Assembly: GCF_026107375.2 (NCBI RefSeq)
Contig: NZ_JAPCIA010000001.1
Coordinates: forward strand, 744,001-808,000
Direction of reading: 5' to 3'
From: Sphingomonas sp. BT-65
Lineage (GTDB): Bacteria; Pseudomonadota; Alphaproteobacteria; Sphingomonadales; Sphingomonadaceae
DNA length: 64,000 nucleotides
Below, in pieces: positions 1 through 8,627 of this stretch. The translations under genes and the position numbers were made by a program. Every line of letters starts with the position of its first letter. Position 1 is the first letter of the stretch. The notes below the pieces were generated by a model. It made no database searches. It was not told the DNA's origin and worked only from the letters and a program-made list of their open reading frames with translations.

Positions 1-577
1 TGAGGTAGGACTCATAGAAGTTCCGCAATGCGCCATTGGCGGACGCCCATTCTCCCCGGCCGAAGGCGGACAGGGCTTGCTTCAGATGCCCTTTGGTCAC
101 GGTCAGGCAGTACCGATCGATCAGCAGCATGACTTCGCTTTCCGCTTCCCGAAAATCGAGTTCGGGAATGTCCGCGGGCAACATGCGGACCAGGTTCAAC
201 GAGGTGCTGGTTCTCCCGCTCTGCCAGGAGAAATCGGACTCGCCATCGGTTTGGTCTTCGACCAGCTCAAATCCATCGAAGCGCAATCCGGCGACCAATC
301 TGGTCCATTCGGGCTTGGCTTTCGTCTTGGGAGGCGCCTGGATGGCGGTCTCGATCAAGGCTCTCCCCAGCGGGACAGGCCCATGTTCTGTGAACGCCTC
401 GATGTCTTCCTCGATGGCGATCTTCGCCAGGCTCGCCACGCGTCCAGCCTTACTCGAGGCGTCGCATCGCCCATCGATCCCCCATTGAACTTCAAGAACG
501 TCCATGTCGCTGTGCGACTTGAAGTCGGCCACGACTTCGGCGGCCGCCACGAGGGTCAGGCGATTGAATTTGGTCAT
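1..577 (-). CDS. Partial protein, possible abortive-infection/HEPN-type family
   Basis: The reading frame opens with ATG at 577 (MTKFNRLTLVAAAEVV) and runs 192 codons without a stop off the left edge, so the C-terminus is missing. The last visible part (LKQALSAFGRGEWASANGALRNFYESYL) has the pattern of an alpha-helical segment seen in proteins annotated as abortive infection family, where a conserved W-x-A-x-N-G-x-L-R-x-F-x-E motif occurs. That resemblance is from memory and is the only functional hint. It follows the 667-1536 gene on the same strand with an 89-nt gap and may be co-transcribed. Function unproven; a host-defence role is an inference. Confidence 0.6.
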   Translation of the reverse strand, partial: MTKFNRLTLVAAAEVVADFKSHSDMDVLEVQWGIDGRCDASSKAGRVASLAKIAIEEDIEAFTEHGPVPLGRALIETAIQAPPKTKAKPEWTRLVAGLRFDGFELVEDQTDGESDFSWQSGRTSTSLNLVRMLPADIPELDFREAESEVMLLIDRYCLTVTKGHLKQALSAFGRGEWASANGALRNFYESYL

Positions 578-666
578 GACACCCGTCTGCCCGAACGGGA
601 CGCGGAGAGGGAGGAAAAATCCACGGGCCGATCGGCGGCGATCCGTCATGGGCTGACGTTGCCGTG

Positions 667-1536
667 CTAAGCCCGGTCGGTCTCCGGCGCCGGCGCCGCA
701 TTGTCATGGATGGCGACCGCGAGGCGCTGCAGGCTCGGCGAGCCGCCGAGCGCCTGGCCGATGGACAGCAACTCGAAATAGAGCCCTTCCGTCTTGTCGC
801 AGGCGATCCGCTGCTCGAGCTCGGCCACCAGTTCGAACAGCGCGCGCTTCTCGGCATTGGCATTGCCCGCCGCGCGGTCGAGATGGACGCCGCCGGCATA
901 GTTGGCGAAATAGTCTATGATCTGCTTGCGCGAGATCGTCTGGCCGCGCCGGACCGCCGCGGGCGTATCGAGATAGGCGCTCAAGCGCCATTCGCGTTCG
1001 ACGAGGGGTTTGAGGGCATTGTCCTCGCTCTCGCCGCGCGTGTCGCGCAGGATCGCGCCGGTGCTCACGGCGAATCCTTCCTCGGCATCGGCCGGCACGC
1101 CGGTCTTGGGATGGTCCACGCGCCAGACGCCCACCATGCTCATCTGCGCATGATCGACCGTCGCGCCGCCCGCGACCAGCGAAGCCGCGTGCCGCAATTC
1201 CATATGCTCATGGGCAGCGATTGCGGCCAGGTCCGGTGCGACGACCGTAGGGACGCCCTCCAAGCCGTGATGGCGCCAGGCGCGCTGGATCATGTTCTCG
1301 TTCAGCAACCGCCGCAGGGTCGCGCTGCCTCGGCGAAGCTCGCCGTCCGATGGCGGCTTGGGTGCGTGCAGCCAAGTGTCGCGGAGCCAATCGAGATCCT
1401 CGGCGATAGGTAAATAGGGCGACGCGGGAACCCGCTCGGCGCCGGAGCGCAGGACGTTGCGGAAGCGCATGGGCTTGGGTTCCGGCGCAGCCGCTTCATG
1501 GGGCGGCGCAATGCCTGCGGCTTCTTCCTCATCCAT
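667..1536 (-). CDS. Hypothetical protein, 289 aa
   Basis: I do not recognise this family. The start at 1536 is supported by a GGAAGGAAG ribosome binding site seven bases upstream. The protein begins with a short acidic, proline-rich stretch (about residues 1-25), is soluble throughout, and ends with a mostly helical segment (about residues 190-280). No catalytic motif, signal peptide or membrane helix is visible. It is upstream of, and on the same strand as, the possible abortive-infection gene at the left edge, so the two may form one unit of element cargo. Confidence 0.7.
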   Translation of the reverse strand: MDEEEAAGIAPPHEAAAPEPKPMRFRNVLRSGAERVPASPYLPIAEDLDWLRDTWLHAPKPPSDGELRRGSATLRRLLNENMIQRAWRHHGLEGVPTVVAPDLAAIAAHEHMELRHAASLVAGGATVDHAQMSMVGVWRVDHPKTGVPADAEEGFAVSTGAILRDTRGESEDNALKPLVEREWRLSAYLDTPAAVRRGQTISRKQIIDYFANYAGGVHLDRAAGNANAEKRALFELVAELEQRIACDKTEGLYFELLSIGQALGGSPSLQRLAVAIHDNAAPAPETDRA

Positions 1537-1670
1537 ATCGCTTCCTTCCGATCCCGGTTCGGCGGGTTTAGCTCAGAAGCATTGTGAAAGGACAATTTGG
1601 CGCTTCCCTTCGGGACCGACGCTCTATCTCCGCTCCGCTCCGACCGAACCCCTGGCGGGTTTCGGCCTGC

Positions 1671-1685
1671 CGGTGACGATCACCG
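1671..1685. promoter_or_regulatory. Perfect 15-bp palindrome, operator-like
   Basis: CGGTGACGATCACCG is a perfect inverted repeat with a three-base centre, in the 560-bp gap between the divergent gene at 1536 and the ParB-like gene at 2099. It could be an operator or partition-type site. No regulator is assigned. Confidence 0.35.
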
Positions 1686-1732
1686 TAGCGCGGCGGCGAT
1701 GGTCTCGCCGCTGAATGCACGCGGGGTCCAGA

Positions 1733-1893
1733 GGAGCGCACACTGACGGCCTTCTTGCGAAGGCCGCAGGGGTCGCGCGTTTTCGTGGCCGCGTGGCACT
1801 CTTGCTCTGGCCGGAGGGCGCGGCGGCGGCTGGCCCCCAGGTCCGCGCGCACGCCGCCGCGCCGGCCGTCCGCCGCAAGGGTGCATCTGTTTG
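1733..1893 (+). repeat. Dispersed ~160-bp repeat, copy A, upstream of the ParB-like gene
   Basis: This stretch starts GGAGCGCACACTGAC and matches 20,739-20,898 in the same orientation, by eye roughly 80% identical over its length with small indels. The copies are 366 and 377 bp upstream of the ParB-like gene and the traG chimera. Beyond the repeat the flanks diverge. Internal inverted repeats (GCCTTC-TTGC-GAAGGC here) suggest a structured RNA or regulatory DNA. The short minus-strand reading frames across it are probably not genes. The rest of the 1,537-2,098 gap shows only GC-rich sequence and the palindrome at 1,671. Confidence 0.7.
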
Positions 1894-2098
1894 CGGGCGC
1901 CGCCAGGGCGGCGCGGTGCTTGGGGCTCCGCCCCCGGCGCACTTCGGAGCGTCTTCCGCCCAGCTTCCTCCGCGCGTGCCGCGCTCCGTGCAGCCGGTTC
2001 CCCGCGAAGCCGCCTCTCCGTTTGCACCCCCGGTCTCGCCGACGGGCAGGGTTTCAGCGCGGCGCTTCCCGCTGCGCGGAAACCCAAGGAGTAGGAAG

Positions 2099-4108
2099 AT
2101 GACCAAGATTGTTCAGATCGAAACCACGGCTGCCGAGCCTGTGTCGGGCGTCGAAATTTTCGTGCCGCTCAACAAACTCAAGAAGTCGCCGAAGAACGCC
2201 CGCAAGGTGCCGCATGGCGAGGCCGCCATCGAGGCGCTGGCGGCGTCCATCCAGCACAAGGGGATGATCCAGAACCTTGTGGTGGAGCCGGAGACGAAGG
2301 ACGGTGAGCCGACCGGCTGCTATTTCGTCACCGCTGGCGAAGGCCGCAGGCTCGCGCAATTGCTTCGCGCCAAGCGCAAGCAGATCAAGCGGACGCAGCC
2401 TATTCGCTGCTATCTCGACACCGAGAACGACGCGGCGGAGATCAGCCTTGACGAGAACGTCACCCGGACGCCGATGCACCCCGCCGACCAGTTCGAGCGG
2501 TTCCATGAACTGTCCCGCGACAAGGGATGGGGCGCGGAGGAAATCGGCGCGCGGTTCGGCGTCAGCCCCGAGATCGTCAAGCGGCGGCTGAGGCTTGGCG
2601 CGGTCAGCCCGAAGTTGATGGAGATTTACCGGCAGGACGGGTTGACCCTCGACCAGCTTGCCGCGTTCGCCATCACCGACGACCATGCCCGGCAGGAGCA
2701 GGTGTTCGAGAAGCTGTCCTACAACAAGGAGCCGTGGATCATCCGGCGCGACCTGACCGCCGACAAGGTTCCGGCCGACGACCGACGCGCGGTGTTCATC
2801 GGCGCGGATGCCTATATCGAGGCGGGCGGGTCCATCATCCGCGACCTGTTCACCGACGATGCGGGCGGCTTCTTCGAGGATGCCGCGTTGCTCGATACGC
2901 TCGTGATCGAGCGGTTGCGCGAGATCGCCGGCGACGTGCTGGCCGAGGGGTGGAAATGGGCCGATGCGTCCATCGACTTCCCGCACGACCATGGCTTGCG
3001 GCGCTACTATCCGCAGTCCGTTCCCCTGTCCGACGAGGACGAGGCGCGGCTTTCGGAAGCGGCGGCGGAGCATGACGCCCTGACCGAAGGCTATTCGTCC
3101 TATGACGAAATGCCGGAGGACGAGCGCGGGAAGGCGCAGGCGTTGCTGGCGGAGATCGAGGCGATCAGCGCCAAGCGGTCGGCCTTCGACCCCGAGGTGG
3201 TCGCGCGCGGCGGCGTTTTCGTCTCGCTCAATTCGCAAGGGCGGGTGCGTGTCGAGGCGGGTTTCGTGCGCGCCGAGGACGAGCCGCAACCCGAGCCGCA
3301 GCCGGAGGCCGAGAACGCCGAAGGCGTCGAGCCGGAGGACGACGGCGACGGGAACGGTCTTGAGCCGGAGGATGAGGACGAAGTTGCGGGCAAGCCGCTT
3401 CCCGACAGCCTCATTCGCGACCTGACCGCGCACCGGACGCTTGGCCTTCGCCTCGCGCTTGGCGAACAGCCGGAGGTGGCGATGGTGGCGCTGACCCATG
3501 CGATGGTGACGCAGGTGTTCTATCGCGGCTACGGTCGATCCTGTCTCGATATTGCGGCCAAGAGCGAAGCCTTGGGCGGACATGCCGAGGGCATCGCTGA
3601 CACCAACGCGGCGGAGGCGCTGGCGGAGCGGCACGACCGTTTCGGCGCGCAGCTTCCGACCGAGGCGGCGGACCTGTTCGGCCATATCGCCGGGCTGGAC
3701 GCCGACGAGCGGACGGCCTTGCTCGCGCATTGCGTGTCGCTGACCGTCAATGCGGTGAAGGTGCCGTGGGAGCGTTCGACCGCCAATGTCGCCGCGGGCG
3801 ACGTGCTGGCCGGCGCGCTCGACCTCGACATGACGGCGCACTGGACGCCGACCGCCCGCAGCTATTTCGGGCGGATCACCAAGGCGCAGATCGCGGAGGC
3901 GGTGAGCGAGGCGGTATCCCCGGAGGCGGCGGAACGCATCCTGCCGATGAAGAAGCCGGACATGGCCGAGGCGGCGGAGCAGTTGGTCGCAGCCACCGGA
4001 TGGCTGCCCGAGGCGCTGCGGACGGTGCCGCCCGTCGCAGCCGCGCCTGAACAGGCGCCCGAGACCGAGGAACGGGAAGCGCCCGAAATGGCGGTCGCTG
4101 CCGAATAA
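2099..4108 (+). CDS. ParB/RepB/Spo0J-type DNA-binding protein, 669 aa
   Basis: Large ParB-like protein of the kind carried by alphaproteobacterial conjugative elements. The start at 2099 follows AAGGAGTAGGAAG; an earlier in-frame start at 1715 would translate the repeat element and is rejected. Residues about 20-110 are the ParB N-terminal domain with the C-T/N-binding-type motif GEGRRLAQL and SLDENVTR. A helix-turn-helix follows (about 140-185, EEIGARFGVSPEIVKRRLRL). The long C-terminal part has an acidic linker near residues 400-430. It is much longer than chromosomal ParB (about 300 aa), so a role in element maintenance or regulation is inferred rather than known. Followed by a strong terminator. 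Confidence 0.9.
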   Translation: MTKIVQIETTAAEPVSGVEIFVPLNKLKKSPKNARKVPHGEAAIEALAASIQHKGMIQNLVVEPETKDGEPTGCYFVTAGEGRRLAQLLRAKRKQIKRTQPIRCYLDTENDAAEISLDENVTRTPMHPADQFERFHELSRDKGWGAEEIGARFGVSPEIVKRRLRLGAVSPKLMEIYRQDGLTLDQLAAFAITDDHARQEQVFEKLSYNKEPWIIRRDLTADKVPADDRRAVFIGADAYIEAGGSIIRDLFTDDAGGFFEDAALLDTLVIERLREIAGDVLAEGWKWADASIDFPHDHGLRRYYPQSVPLSDEDEARLSEAAAEHDALTEGYSSYDEMPEDERGKAQALLAEIEAISAKRSAFDPEVVARGGVFVSLNSQGRVRVEAGFVRAEDEPQPEPQPEAENAEGVEPEDDGDGNGLEPEDEDEVAGKPLPDSLIRDLTAHRTLGLRLALGEQPEVAMVALTHAMVTQVFYRGYGRSCLDIAAKSEALGGHAEGIADTNAAEALAERHDRFGAQLPTEAADLFGHIAGLDADERTALLAHCVSLTVNAVKVPWERSTANVAAGDVLAGALDLDMTAHWTPTARSYFGRITKAQIAEAVSEAVSPEAAERILPMKKPDMAEAAEQLVAATGWLPEALRTVPPVAAAPEQAPETEEREAPEMAVAAE

Positions 4109-4119
4109 CAATCTGTCGG

Positions 4120-4150
4120 GCCGCGCGCCGACCGGCGCGCGGCATTTTTT
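4120..4150 (+). terminator. Rho-independent terminator after the ParB-like gene
   Basis: A perfect 10-bp GC stem (GCCGCGCGCC / GGCGCGCGGC) with a GACC loop is followed directly by ATTTTTT. The U tract is on the plus strand and ends at the stop codon of the convergent cysteine-synthase-like gene. Confidence 0.9.
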
Positions 4151-5327
4151 AGCCCGGCAAGGCCGGAAATGCGAACGCGGCGAGCTTCGCGGGCAGGTCC
4201 GCCCAGGGACGCAGGTCGAAGCGCCGCACCGCGCACCACTTGGCATCATAGATCGTCTCGGCGTACCGCGCGCCGGTGTCGCAGGCGAGCGTGACGACGC
4301 TCCCGGTCCGTCCCTGCCGCTGCATCGCCTGGCCGAGCAGCAGCGCCCCCACGACATTGGTGCCGGTCGACGGACCGAACGCCTCGCCAAGCCGATCGCG
4401 CAACCAATGCGCGCCCGCCACCGACGCCACGTCGGGCACCGCCAGCATCGCGTCGATCAGCTTGGGATTGAACCCCGGCTCCACGCAGGCGCGCCCGATT
4501 CCCTCGACCACCGGGCTGGTTCGGCCGATCGCCGCCCGATCTCCGGCGCTATAGGCGGCGAAGAACGCCGACCCCTCCGGATCGACCACGCACAGCCGGG
4601 CTCGCGCGAGCTCGGGACGCAGGCGGATATAGCGACCAATCGTCGCACTGGTGCCGCCGGTCCCGGCGCCGACCACGATCCACGCCGGAACGGGATGCTC
4701 TTCGCGCTGCATCTGCGCGAACAGACTCTGCGCGATATTGTTCGACCCGCGCCAGTCGGTCGCTTCGGCGGCGCGCGCGAACTGATTCATGAAATGCCCG
4801 CCGCGCTGGTCGGCGAGGTCGGCAGCGAACACGCAGAGATCGGTGCCGGGTGCGACGCACACCACCTCGCCGCCCGCCTCGCGGATAGCAATGATCTTCG
4901 CCGGCGCGGTGGCCGCCGGTATCACGGCGACGAACGGCAGTCCGAGCCGGTGCGCGAACCAGGCCTCCGAAATCGCGGTCGAACCCGACGACGCTTCGAC
5001 AATCACCGTGCCGGGACCGATCTCGCCGCTGCAGATCGCATGCGCGAACAGCGCGTGGGCGAGCCGGTGCTTGAGGCTTCCCGAGGGGTGTGCGGTCTCG
5101 TCCTTCAAATAAAAGTCGACGCCCGCGATCTCGGGGACCGGCAACCGGATGAGCGGCGTGTCGGCGGCGCGCCGGCGCTCGTCGGCGAGGATCGCCATCG
5201 CCCGGGCGACCCAGCTACGATCGATCGGGCTGGATGCATTGTCGTTGAGTGCCGCGCCACTTGCTCGGATGTCGCACGTTCCTTTCTCCGCAGCGCCATC
5301 GACCTTGTCGCGATAACCTGAATTCAC
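4149..5327 (-). CDS. PLP-dependent cysteine synthase family protein
   Basis: Fold-type II PLP enzyme of the CysK/O-acetylserine sulfhydrylase family, 392 aa. The PLP lysine is in PSGSLKHRLA and the substrate loop follows as EASSGSTAISEAW. A glycine-rich phosphate cup (GAGTGGTSATIGRY) and GPSTGTNVVGAL are also visible. The start is taken as GTG at 5327, with GGGGAAAGG just upstream; the first in-frame ATG falls inside the enzyme and would remove about 40 residues. Convergent with the ParB-like gene. It is metabolic cargo within the element backbone. True substrate unknown: cysteine synthesis, cysteine desulfhydration or diaminopropionate-type chemistry are possible. Confidence 0.85.
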   Translation of the reverse strand: MNSGYRDKVDGAAEKGTCDIRASGAALNDNASSPIDRSWVARAMAILADERRRAADTPLIRLPVPEIAGVDFYLKDETAHPSGSLKHRLAHALFAHAICSGEIGPGTVIVEASSGSTAISEAWFAHRLGLPFVAVIPAATAPAKIIAIREAGGEVVCVAPGTDLCVFAADLADQRGGHFMNQFARAAEATDWRGSNNIAQSLFAQMQREEHPVPAWIVVGAGTGGTSATIGRYIRLRPELARARLCVVDPEGSAFFAAYSAGDRAAIGRTSPVVEGIGRACVEPGFNPKLIDAMLAVPDVASVAGAHWLRDRLGEAFGPSTGTNVVGALLLGQAMQRQGRTGSVVTLACDTGARYAETIYDAKWCAVRRFDLRPWADLPAKLAAFAFPALPG

Positions 5328-5708
5328 GCGCCTTTCCCCTGTTGTCCTATCGTCTCTTATGACGCGCGAGCCGAGGCCGGGGGCAGGCGACCGCCGAAAT
5401 CCGTCCGTGGCGGCGATACGCCGAGGATCGTGACGAGTCCCAGTTCGACCATGCCCGCACCTACACGGCCTCTCTTGGATGGCGGATGGACGAAGCCGGC
5501 TGACGCCTCGCCCGGCTGAGCCGCAACGGCTGCATGACGGCCATTTTCCGCCGCGCGCCATGCGCGCTTTGCATCGCGAAGCAAAATGCCCGGCCCTCCG
5601 CCGTCCTCCGCTCGCGCTTCGGTCCTCCGGATGCGGCGCCGGCCGCTTCGTCCCTGTCACCGCCATCGAGGCCGCGATGGGCGCGGGCTCGATCGACAGG
5701 AGACTATC
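5328..5708. other. Intergenic region between divergent genes
   Basis: This 380-bp gap lies between the divergent cysteine-synthase-like and DUF736 genes, so it should hold promoters for both. I see no convincing gene. A weak inverted repeat (TTGC...GCAA) occurs around 5,569-5,585. No clear sigma-70 hexamers stand out. Confidence 0.4.
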
Positions 5709-6005
5709 ATGGCTACCATCGGCACCTTCACCAAGACTGCGGACGGCTTCACCGGCACGGTCAAGACCCTCACCCTCAACGTCAAGGCGACTTTCCGTCC
5801 GTCCGAGAAGGACAATGAGAAGGCCCCGGATTTCCGCATCTATGCCGGCACCGTCGAATTCGGCGCGGCCTGGAGCAAGACCTCGCGCGAGGGCCGGGAC
5901 TATCACTCGTGCAAGCTCGACGATCCGAGCTTCCCCGCGCCGATCTACGCGTCGCTGGTCGCGGCCGAGGACGGCGAGACCTTCAACCTCATCTGGTCGC
6001 GCTGA
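5709..6005 (+). CDS. DUF736 family protein
   Basis: 98-aa protein matching the DUF736 pattern: MATIGTFTK start, a central KAPDFRIY segment and a [14 protein letters not shown] segment. Members are almost always carried by alphaproteobacterial plasmids and conjugative elements, next to DUF2958 and replication genes, as here. The ATG is preceded by CAGGAGA. Biochemical function is not established. Confidence 0.9.
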   Translation: MATIGTFTKTADGFTGTVKTLTLNVKATFRPSEKDNEKAPDFRIYAGTVEFGAAWSKTSREGRDYHSCKLDDPSFPAPIYASLVAAEDGETFNLIWSR

Positions 6006-6013
6006 GCGCGCCC

Positions 6014-6035
6014 GCCCCGGCCGTAAGGCCGGGGC
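6014..6035 (+). terminator. GC-rich stem-loop between DUF736 and DUF2958 genes
   Basis: A perfect 9-bp stem (GCCCCGGCC / GGCCGGGGC) with a GTAA loop starts eight bases after the DUF736 stop. The following sequence (GCCCTCTTT) is only weakly U-rich, so it may be a leaky terminator or an mRNA-stabilising hairpin that sets the ratio of the two gene products. Confidence 0.55.
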
Positions 6036-6056
6036 GCCCTCTTTCGGAGACGGATC

Positions 6057-6401
6057 ATGATCCTCCTCACATCTGAAATCCGCGCCGCGCTCCTCGCCAA
6101 CGGCGAGAAGACCAAGACCGGCAACGACCACGATCCCCGACCGGTCGTGAAGCTGTTCACCCCGGACGCCGGCGCCACCTGGCTGCTGACCGAGCTCGAT
6201 CCCGACGATCCCGACATCGCCTTCGGACTATGCGATTTGGGCCTGGGTTGTCCCGAGCTCGGCAGCGTCTCGATCGCCGAGATCGAGAGCGTCCGCGGCC
6301 GCTTCGGGCTGCCGGTCGAGCGCGACCTCTGGTTCGAGGCCGACAAGCCGCTCAGCGTCTATGCCGACAGCGCCCGCACCGCTGGCTACATCCAGACCTG
6401 A
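6057..6401 (+). CDS. DUF2958 family protein
   Basis: 114-aa protein with the DUF2958 hallmark opening (LLTSEIRAALLANG), then PVVKLFTPDAGATWLLTELDPDD and LGCPELGSVSIAEIE. It is a standard companion of DUF736 on mobile elements. A GGAGA ribosome binding site precedes the ATG. Role unknown; location in the replication/maintenance half of the element suggests a link to element biology. Confidence 0.9.
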   Translation: MILLTSEIRAALLANGEKTKTGNDHDPRPVVKLFTPDAGATWLLTELDPDDPDIAFGLCDLGLGCPELGSVSIAEIESVRGRFGLPVERDLWFEADKPLSVYADSARTAGYIQT

Positions 6402-6439
6402 GCATCGCGCGCCCTGCCTGCGGCGGGGCGCGCTTCCCA

Positions 6440-6480
6440 ATTTGCGGAAAAGCGCAAAACCGCAAATCTGCAGAAACGGA
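6440..6480. repeat. Short GCGGATTTRCGG-family repeat, intergenic copy
   Basis: On the minus strand this reads CTGCAGATTTGCGG followed by a second CCGCAAAT arm about 15 bases on, so it forms imperfect inverted repeats. It resembles the repeats inside trbC (23,011) and trbI (30,572). It is the only copy I see outside a gene. The 6,402-6,593 gap holds nothing else clear. Confidence 0.45.
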
Positions 6481-6593
6481 TCATCGCAGAATCGCACCGG
6501 CTTACGGCGGGTCAGCTGGTCCAACGCTGTCCGATACTGAAGGCGCCGCGTCTGAGAGGTGGCGGGGGCTCTCCGGCAGCGAAGGGAGCCGAC

Positions 6594-7328
6594 ATGCACG
6601 GCTTCGCTGCCTGGCAGGCGATCGCCGCCTATCTCTACGTGCTCGGCCTCGACGATCCCGCGATGGCCTGGGAATATCTGCGCCGCAACGCCGACTATCG
6701 CGCCGCGTGGCGCCGCCGACGCGGGGTGCCCGACGATTGGGGCCTCACCGCCTGGGAAGACCCGCGCCGGGATGCCCGCGGCGCCGATCCGCTCTGGCGC
6801 CAGCTTGATCTGCCGATGCGCATCGTACCGGCAATGCCCCCGGCGGGGCCGTTCGGGTTCTGGCGGCTGCCGGGGATCAAGCGCATCCTCCACGACGGCG
6901 CGCGGCTGCGCGTCACCAGCTGGATCGCCGGCACGCCGCGGCGCTTCGCCATCTCGCCGCAGCTCGCCGAGGCGGCGCCGCACGCTTATCAGCTGGACGC
7001 CGGGTTCGAGGCCGAGCCCAGCCGCCGCGCCGCGCTCGCGACCATCGCCGCGCTCGAACGGCCGGCGCCGGCGCGCGCGCGGGCCGCGCGCCGCGACGCG
7101 ATCGTGCGGATGCGCATACTCGCCGCGCTCGACGGCGAGGATGCCGGCGCCTCGCACCGCGAGATCGGCGCGGCATTGTTCGGCGAGGCGCGCGTCGCGT
7201 CGCGCTGGTCGGCCGACGGCGAGCTGCGCGCCCAGGTTCGCTATCTGCTCGCGCGCGGCCACGCCCTTGTCGCCGGCGATTATCGCGCACTGATCGCGCC
7301 GCCCGGAGGTTCGGGCGGAGCGTCCTAA
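6594..7328 (+). CDS. DUF2285 domain-containing protein
   Basis: 244-aa protein resembling the DUF2285 proteins of alphaproteobacterial elements. The N-terminus (about residues 1-60) carries the EYLRRNADYRAAWRR segment found in that group, and the C-terminal half holds the DUF2285 part with SHREIGAALFGEARVASRW, a likely helix-turn-helix, and VRYLLARGHALVAGDYRAL. A DNA-binding or regulatory role in element replication is plausible but not established. Same strand as the HTH and RepA genes that follow. Confidence 0.8.
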   Translation: MHGFAAWQAIAAYLYVLGLDDPAMAWEYLRRNADYRAAWRRRRGVPDDWGLTAWEDPRRDARGADPLWRQLDLPMRIVPAMPPAGPFGFWRLPGIKRILHDGARLRVTSWIAGTPRRFAISPQLAEAAPHAYQLDAGFEAEPSRRAALATIAALERPAPARARAARRDAIVRMRILAALDGEDAGASHREIGAALFGEARVASRWSADGELRAQVRYLLARGHALVAGDYRALIAPPGGSGGAS

Positions 7329-7412
7329 CCTCCCTGCCGAGCGCGCCCGGCTCTGCCCAACCTGCTTCCACGCCCCGGCACCGCGCCGGGCCTTGGCAGC
7401 ACGAGGCGCAGT

Positions 7413-7634
7413 ATGAGCGATATCCTGTCCGATTCCCGCCCCCGTTACCTCGACAATGACGAGGCGGCGGCGTTCCTGAAGCTGTCCCCGCGCACCCTCG
7501 AAAAGCAGCGCGTGCGCGGCGGCGGGCCGGTGTTCCGCAAGTTCGGACGGCGCGTGGTCTATGCGCTCGCCGATCTCGAGCGCTGGGCGGACGCCCGCGC
7601 CTATTCCTCGACCTCGCACGCCGACGCGCGCTGA
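7413..7634 (+). CDS. Excisionase/AlpA-like helix-turn-helix protein
   Basis: 73-aa DNA-binding protein with the MerR/AlpA-like winged helix: YLDNDEAAAFLKLSPRTLEKQRVRGGGPVFRKFGRRVVYALADLERW without gaps. It sits seven bases upstream of the replication initiator gene. In related elements this position holds a small regulator; control of repA or of excision is inferred from context only. Confidence 0.8.
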   Translation: MSDILSDSRPRYLDNDEAAAFLKLSPRTLEKQRVRGGGPVFRKFGRRVVYALADLERWADARAYSSTSHADAR

Positions 7635-7640
7635 CCCGCG

Positions 7641-8513
7641 ATGGCGCTGCACCGCGACCGCGGCCGCCCGGCCCAGCTCGACCTGTTCCGCGCGATCGGC
7701 GGCGACATCGCCGCGCGCGACGCGCAGGATCTCATGGCCTATCCCTTCTTCAGCCTCGCCAAGACCCCGCGCACTCGCCCGATCGACTATAGCCTGGGCG
7801 GCGTCACCGTCCGCGTCGAAGCCACCCACGAGCACGGCATGGCGACGATCTGGGACGCCGACGTGCTGATCTGGGCGGCGAGCCAGATCGTCGAGGCGCG
7901 CGACCGCGGTCTGACGCCGTCGCGGCTGATGGCGGCGACGCCCTACGAGATATTGACCTTCACCGGGCGCGGCACCTCGCTGCGCGCCTATCAGCGGCTC
8001 AAGGCCGCGCTCGACCGGCTCCAGTCGACCAGCATCGCCACTTCGATCCGCCAGCCGACGACGCGCCGGCTGCACCGGTTCAGCTGGATCAACGAATGGA
8101 AGGAGACCGCCGACCACAAGGGCCGGCCGCTCGGGCTTGAGCTGATCCTGCCCGACTGGTTCTTCGCCGGCGTCGTCGACGCCGCGCTCGTCCTCACCAT
8201 CGACGAGGACTATTTCGAGCTGACCGGCGGGATCGAGCGCTGGCTCTACCGGCTGGTGCGCAAGCATGGCGGCCGCCAGCCCGCGGGGTGGAGCTTCGAC
8301 TTCCGCCACCTCCATATGAAGTCGGGCAGCCTGGCGCGCTATTCCGACTTCGCGCTCGACCTGCGCGACATCGCCGCGCGCCAGGCGCTGCCCGGCTACG
8401 CGCTCGACGTCAGCCGGTCGGACGCGGCCGAGCTGCTGAGCTTCCAGCCCATTCCCGAACATCCCTTCGACCGGCACCTGCGCCGGCTCGCGCGGCGGGG
8501 GATAAGCGCGTGA
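7641..8513 (+). CDS. repA: Replication initiator protein A (RPA family)
   Basis: 290-aa protein matching the RPA-type plasmid initiator: AYPFFSLAKTPRTRPIDY near the N-terminus, a central ALDRLQSTSIATSIR and the characteristic EWLYR-like WLYRLVRKHGG followed by WSFDFRHLHMKSGS. These initiators bind iterons to start replication. Three iteron-like repeats start six bases after its stop, which supports the assignment. Replication of an otherwise integrative element would aid maintenance after excision; that is an inference. Confidence 0.85.
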   Translation: MALHRDRGRPAQLDLFRAIGGDIAARDAQDLMAYPFFSLAKTPRTRPIDYSLGGVTVRVEATHEHGMATIWDADVLIWAASQIVEARDRGLTPSRLMAATPYEILTFTGRGTSLRAYQRLKAALDRLQSTSIATSIRQPTTRRLHRFSWINEWKETADHKGRPLGLELILPDWFFAGVVDAALVLTIDEDYFELTGGIERWLYRLVRKHGGRQPAGWSFDFRHLHMKSGSLARYSDFALDLRDIAARQALPGYALDVSRSDAAELLSFQPIPEHPFDRHLRRLARRGISA

Positions 8514-8518
8514 CGCTG

Positions 8519-8582
8519 TCGTGCTATCAGGCGCAGCGACTATCGTGCCATCAGGCGCACGCGCCTCGTGCTATCGGGCGCA
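8519..8582 (+). repeat. oriV: Three iterons, probable replication origin
   Basis: Three 17-bp direct repeats, consensus TCGTGCYATCRGGCGCA, start at 8,519, 8,543 and 8,566. The 24- and 23-bp spacing is about two DNA turns, as expected for iterons bound on one helix face. They lie directly downstream of the RPA-type initiator gene. Confidence 0.8.
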
Positions 8583-8627
8583 CGGAATCCCACGCGACTC
8601 GCGCAAAGCCGCGGAAAACCGCGCCCT

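Noticed and set aside
1715..2098. N-terminal extension of the ParB-like gene
   Set aside because: It would translate the dispersed repeat; a good ribosome binding site precedes ATG 2099.
2054..4390. 778-aa minus-strand frame opposite the ParB-like gene
   Set aside because: Low-complexity Arg/Leu-rich shadow of a GC-rich gene with clear motifs on the other strand.
6228..8477. 749-aa minus-strand frame
   Set aside because: Runs opposite DUF2958, DUF2285 and RepA genes; no motif of its own.
8519..8582. Possible CRISPR array
   Set aside because: Only three 17-bp repeats with 6-7-bp gaps; iteron-like, no cas genes.
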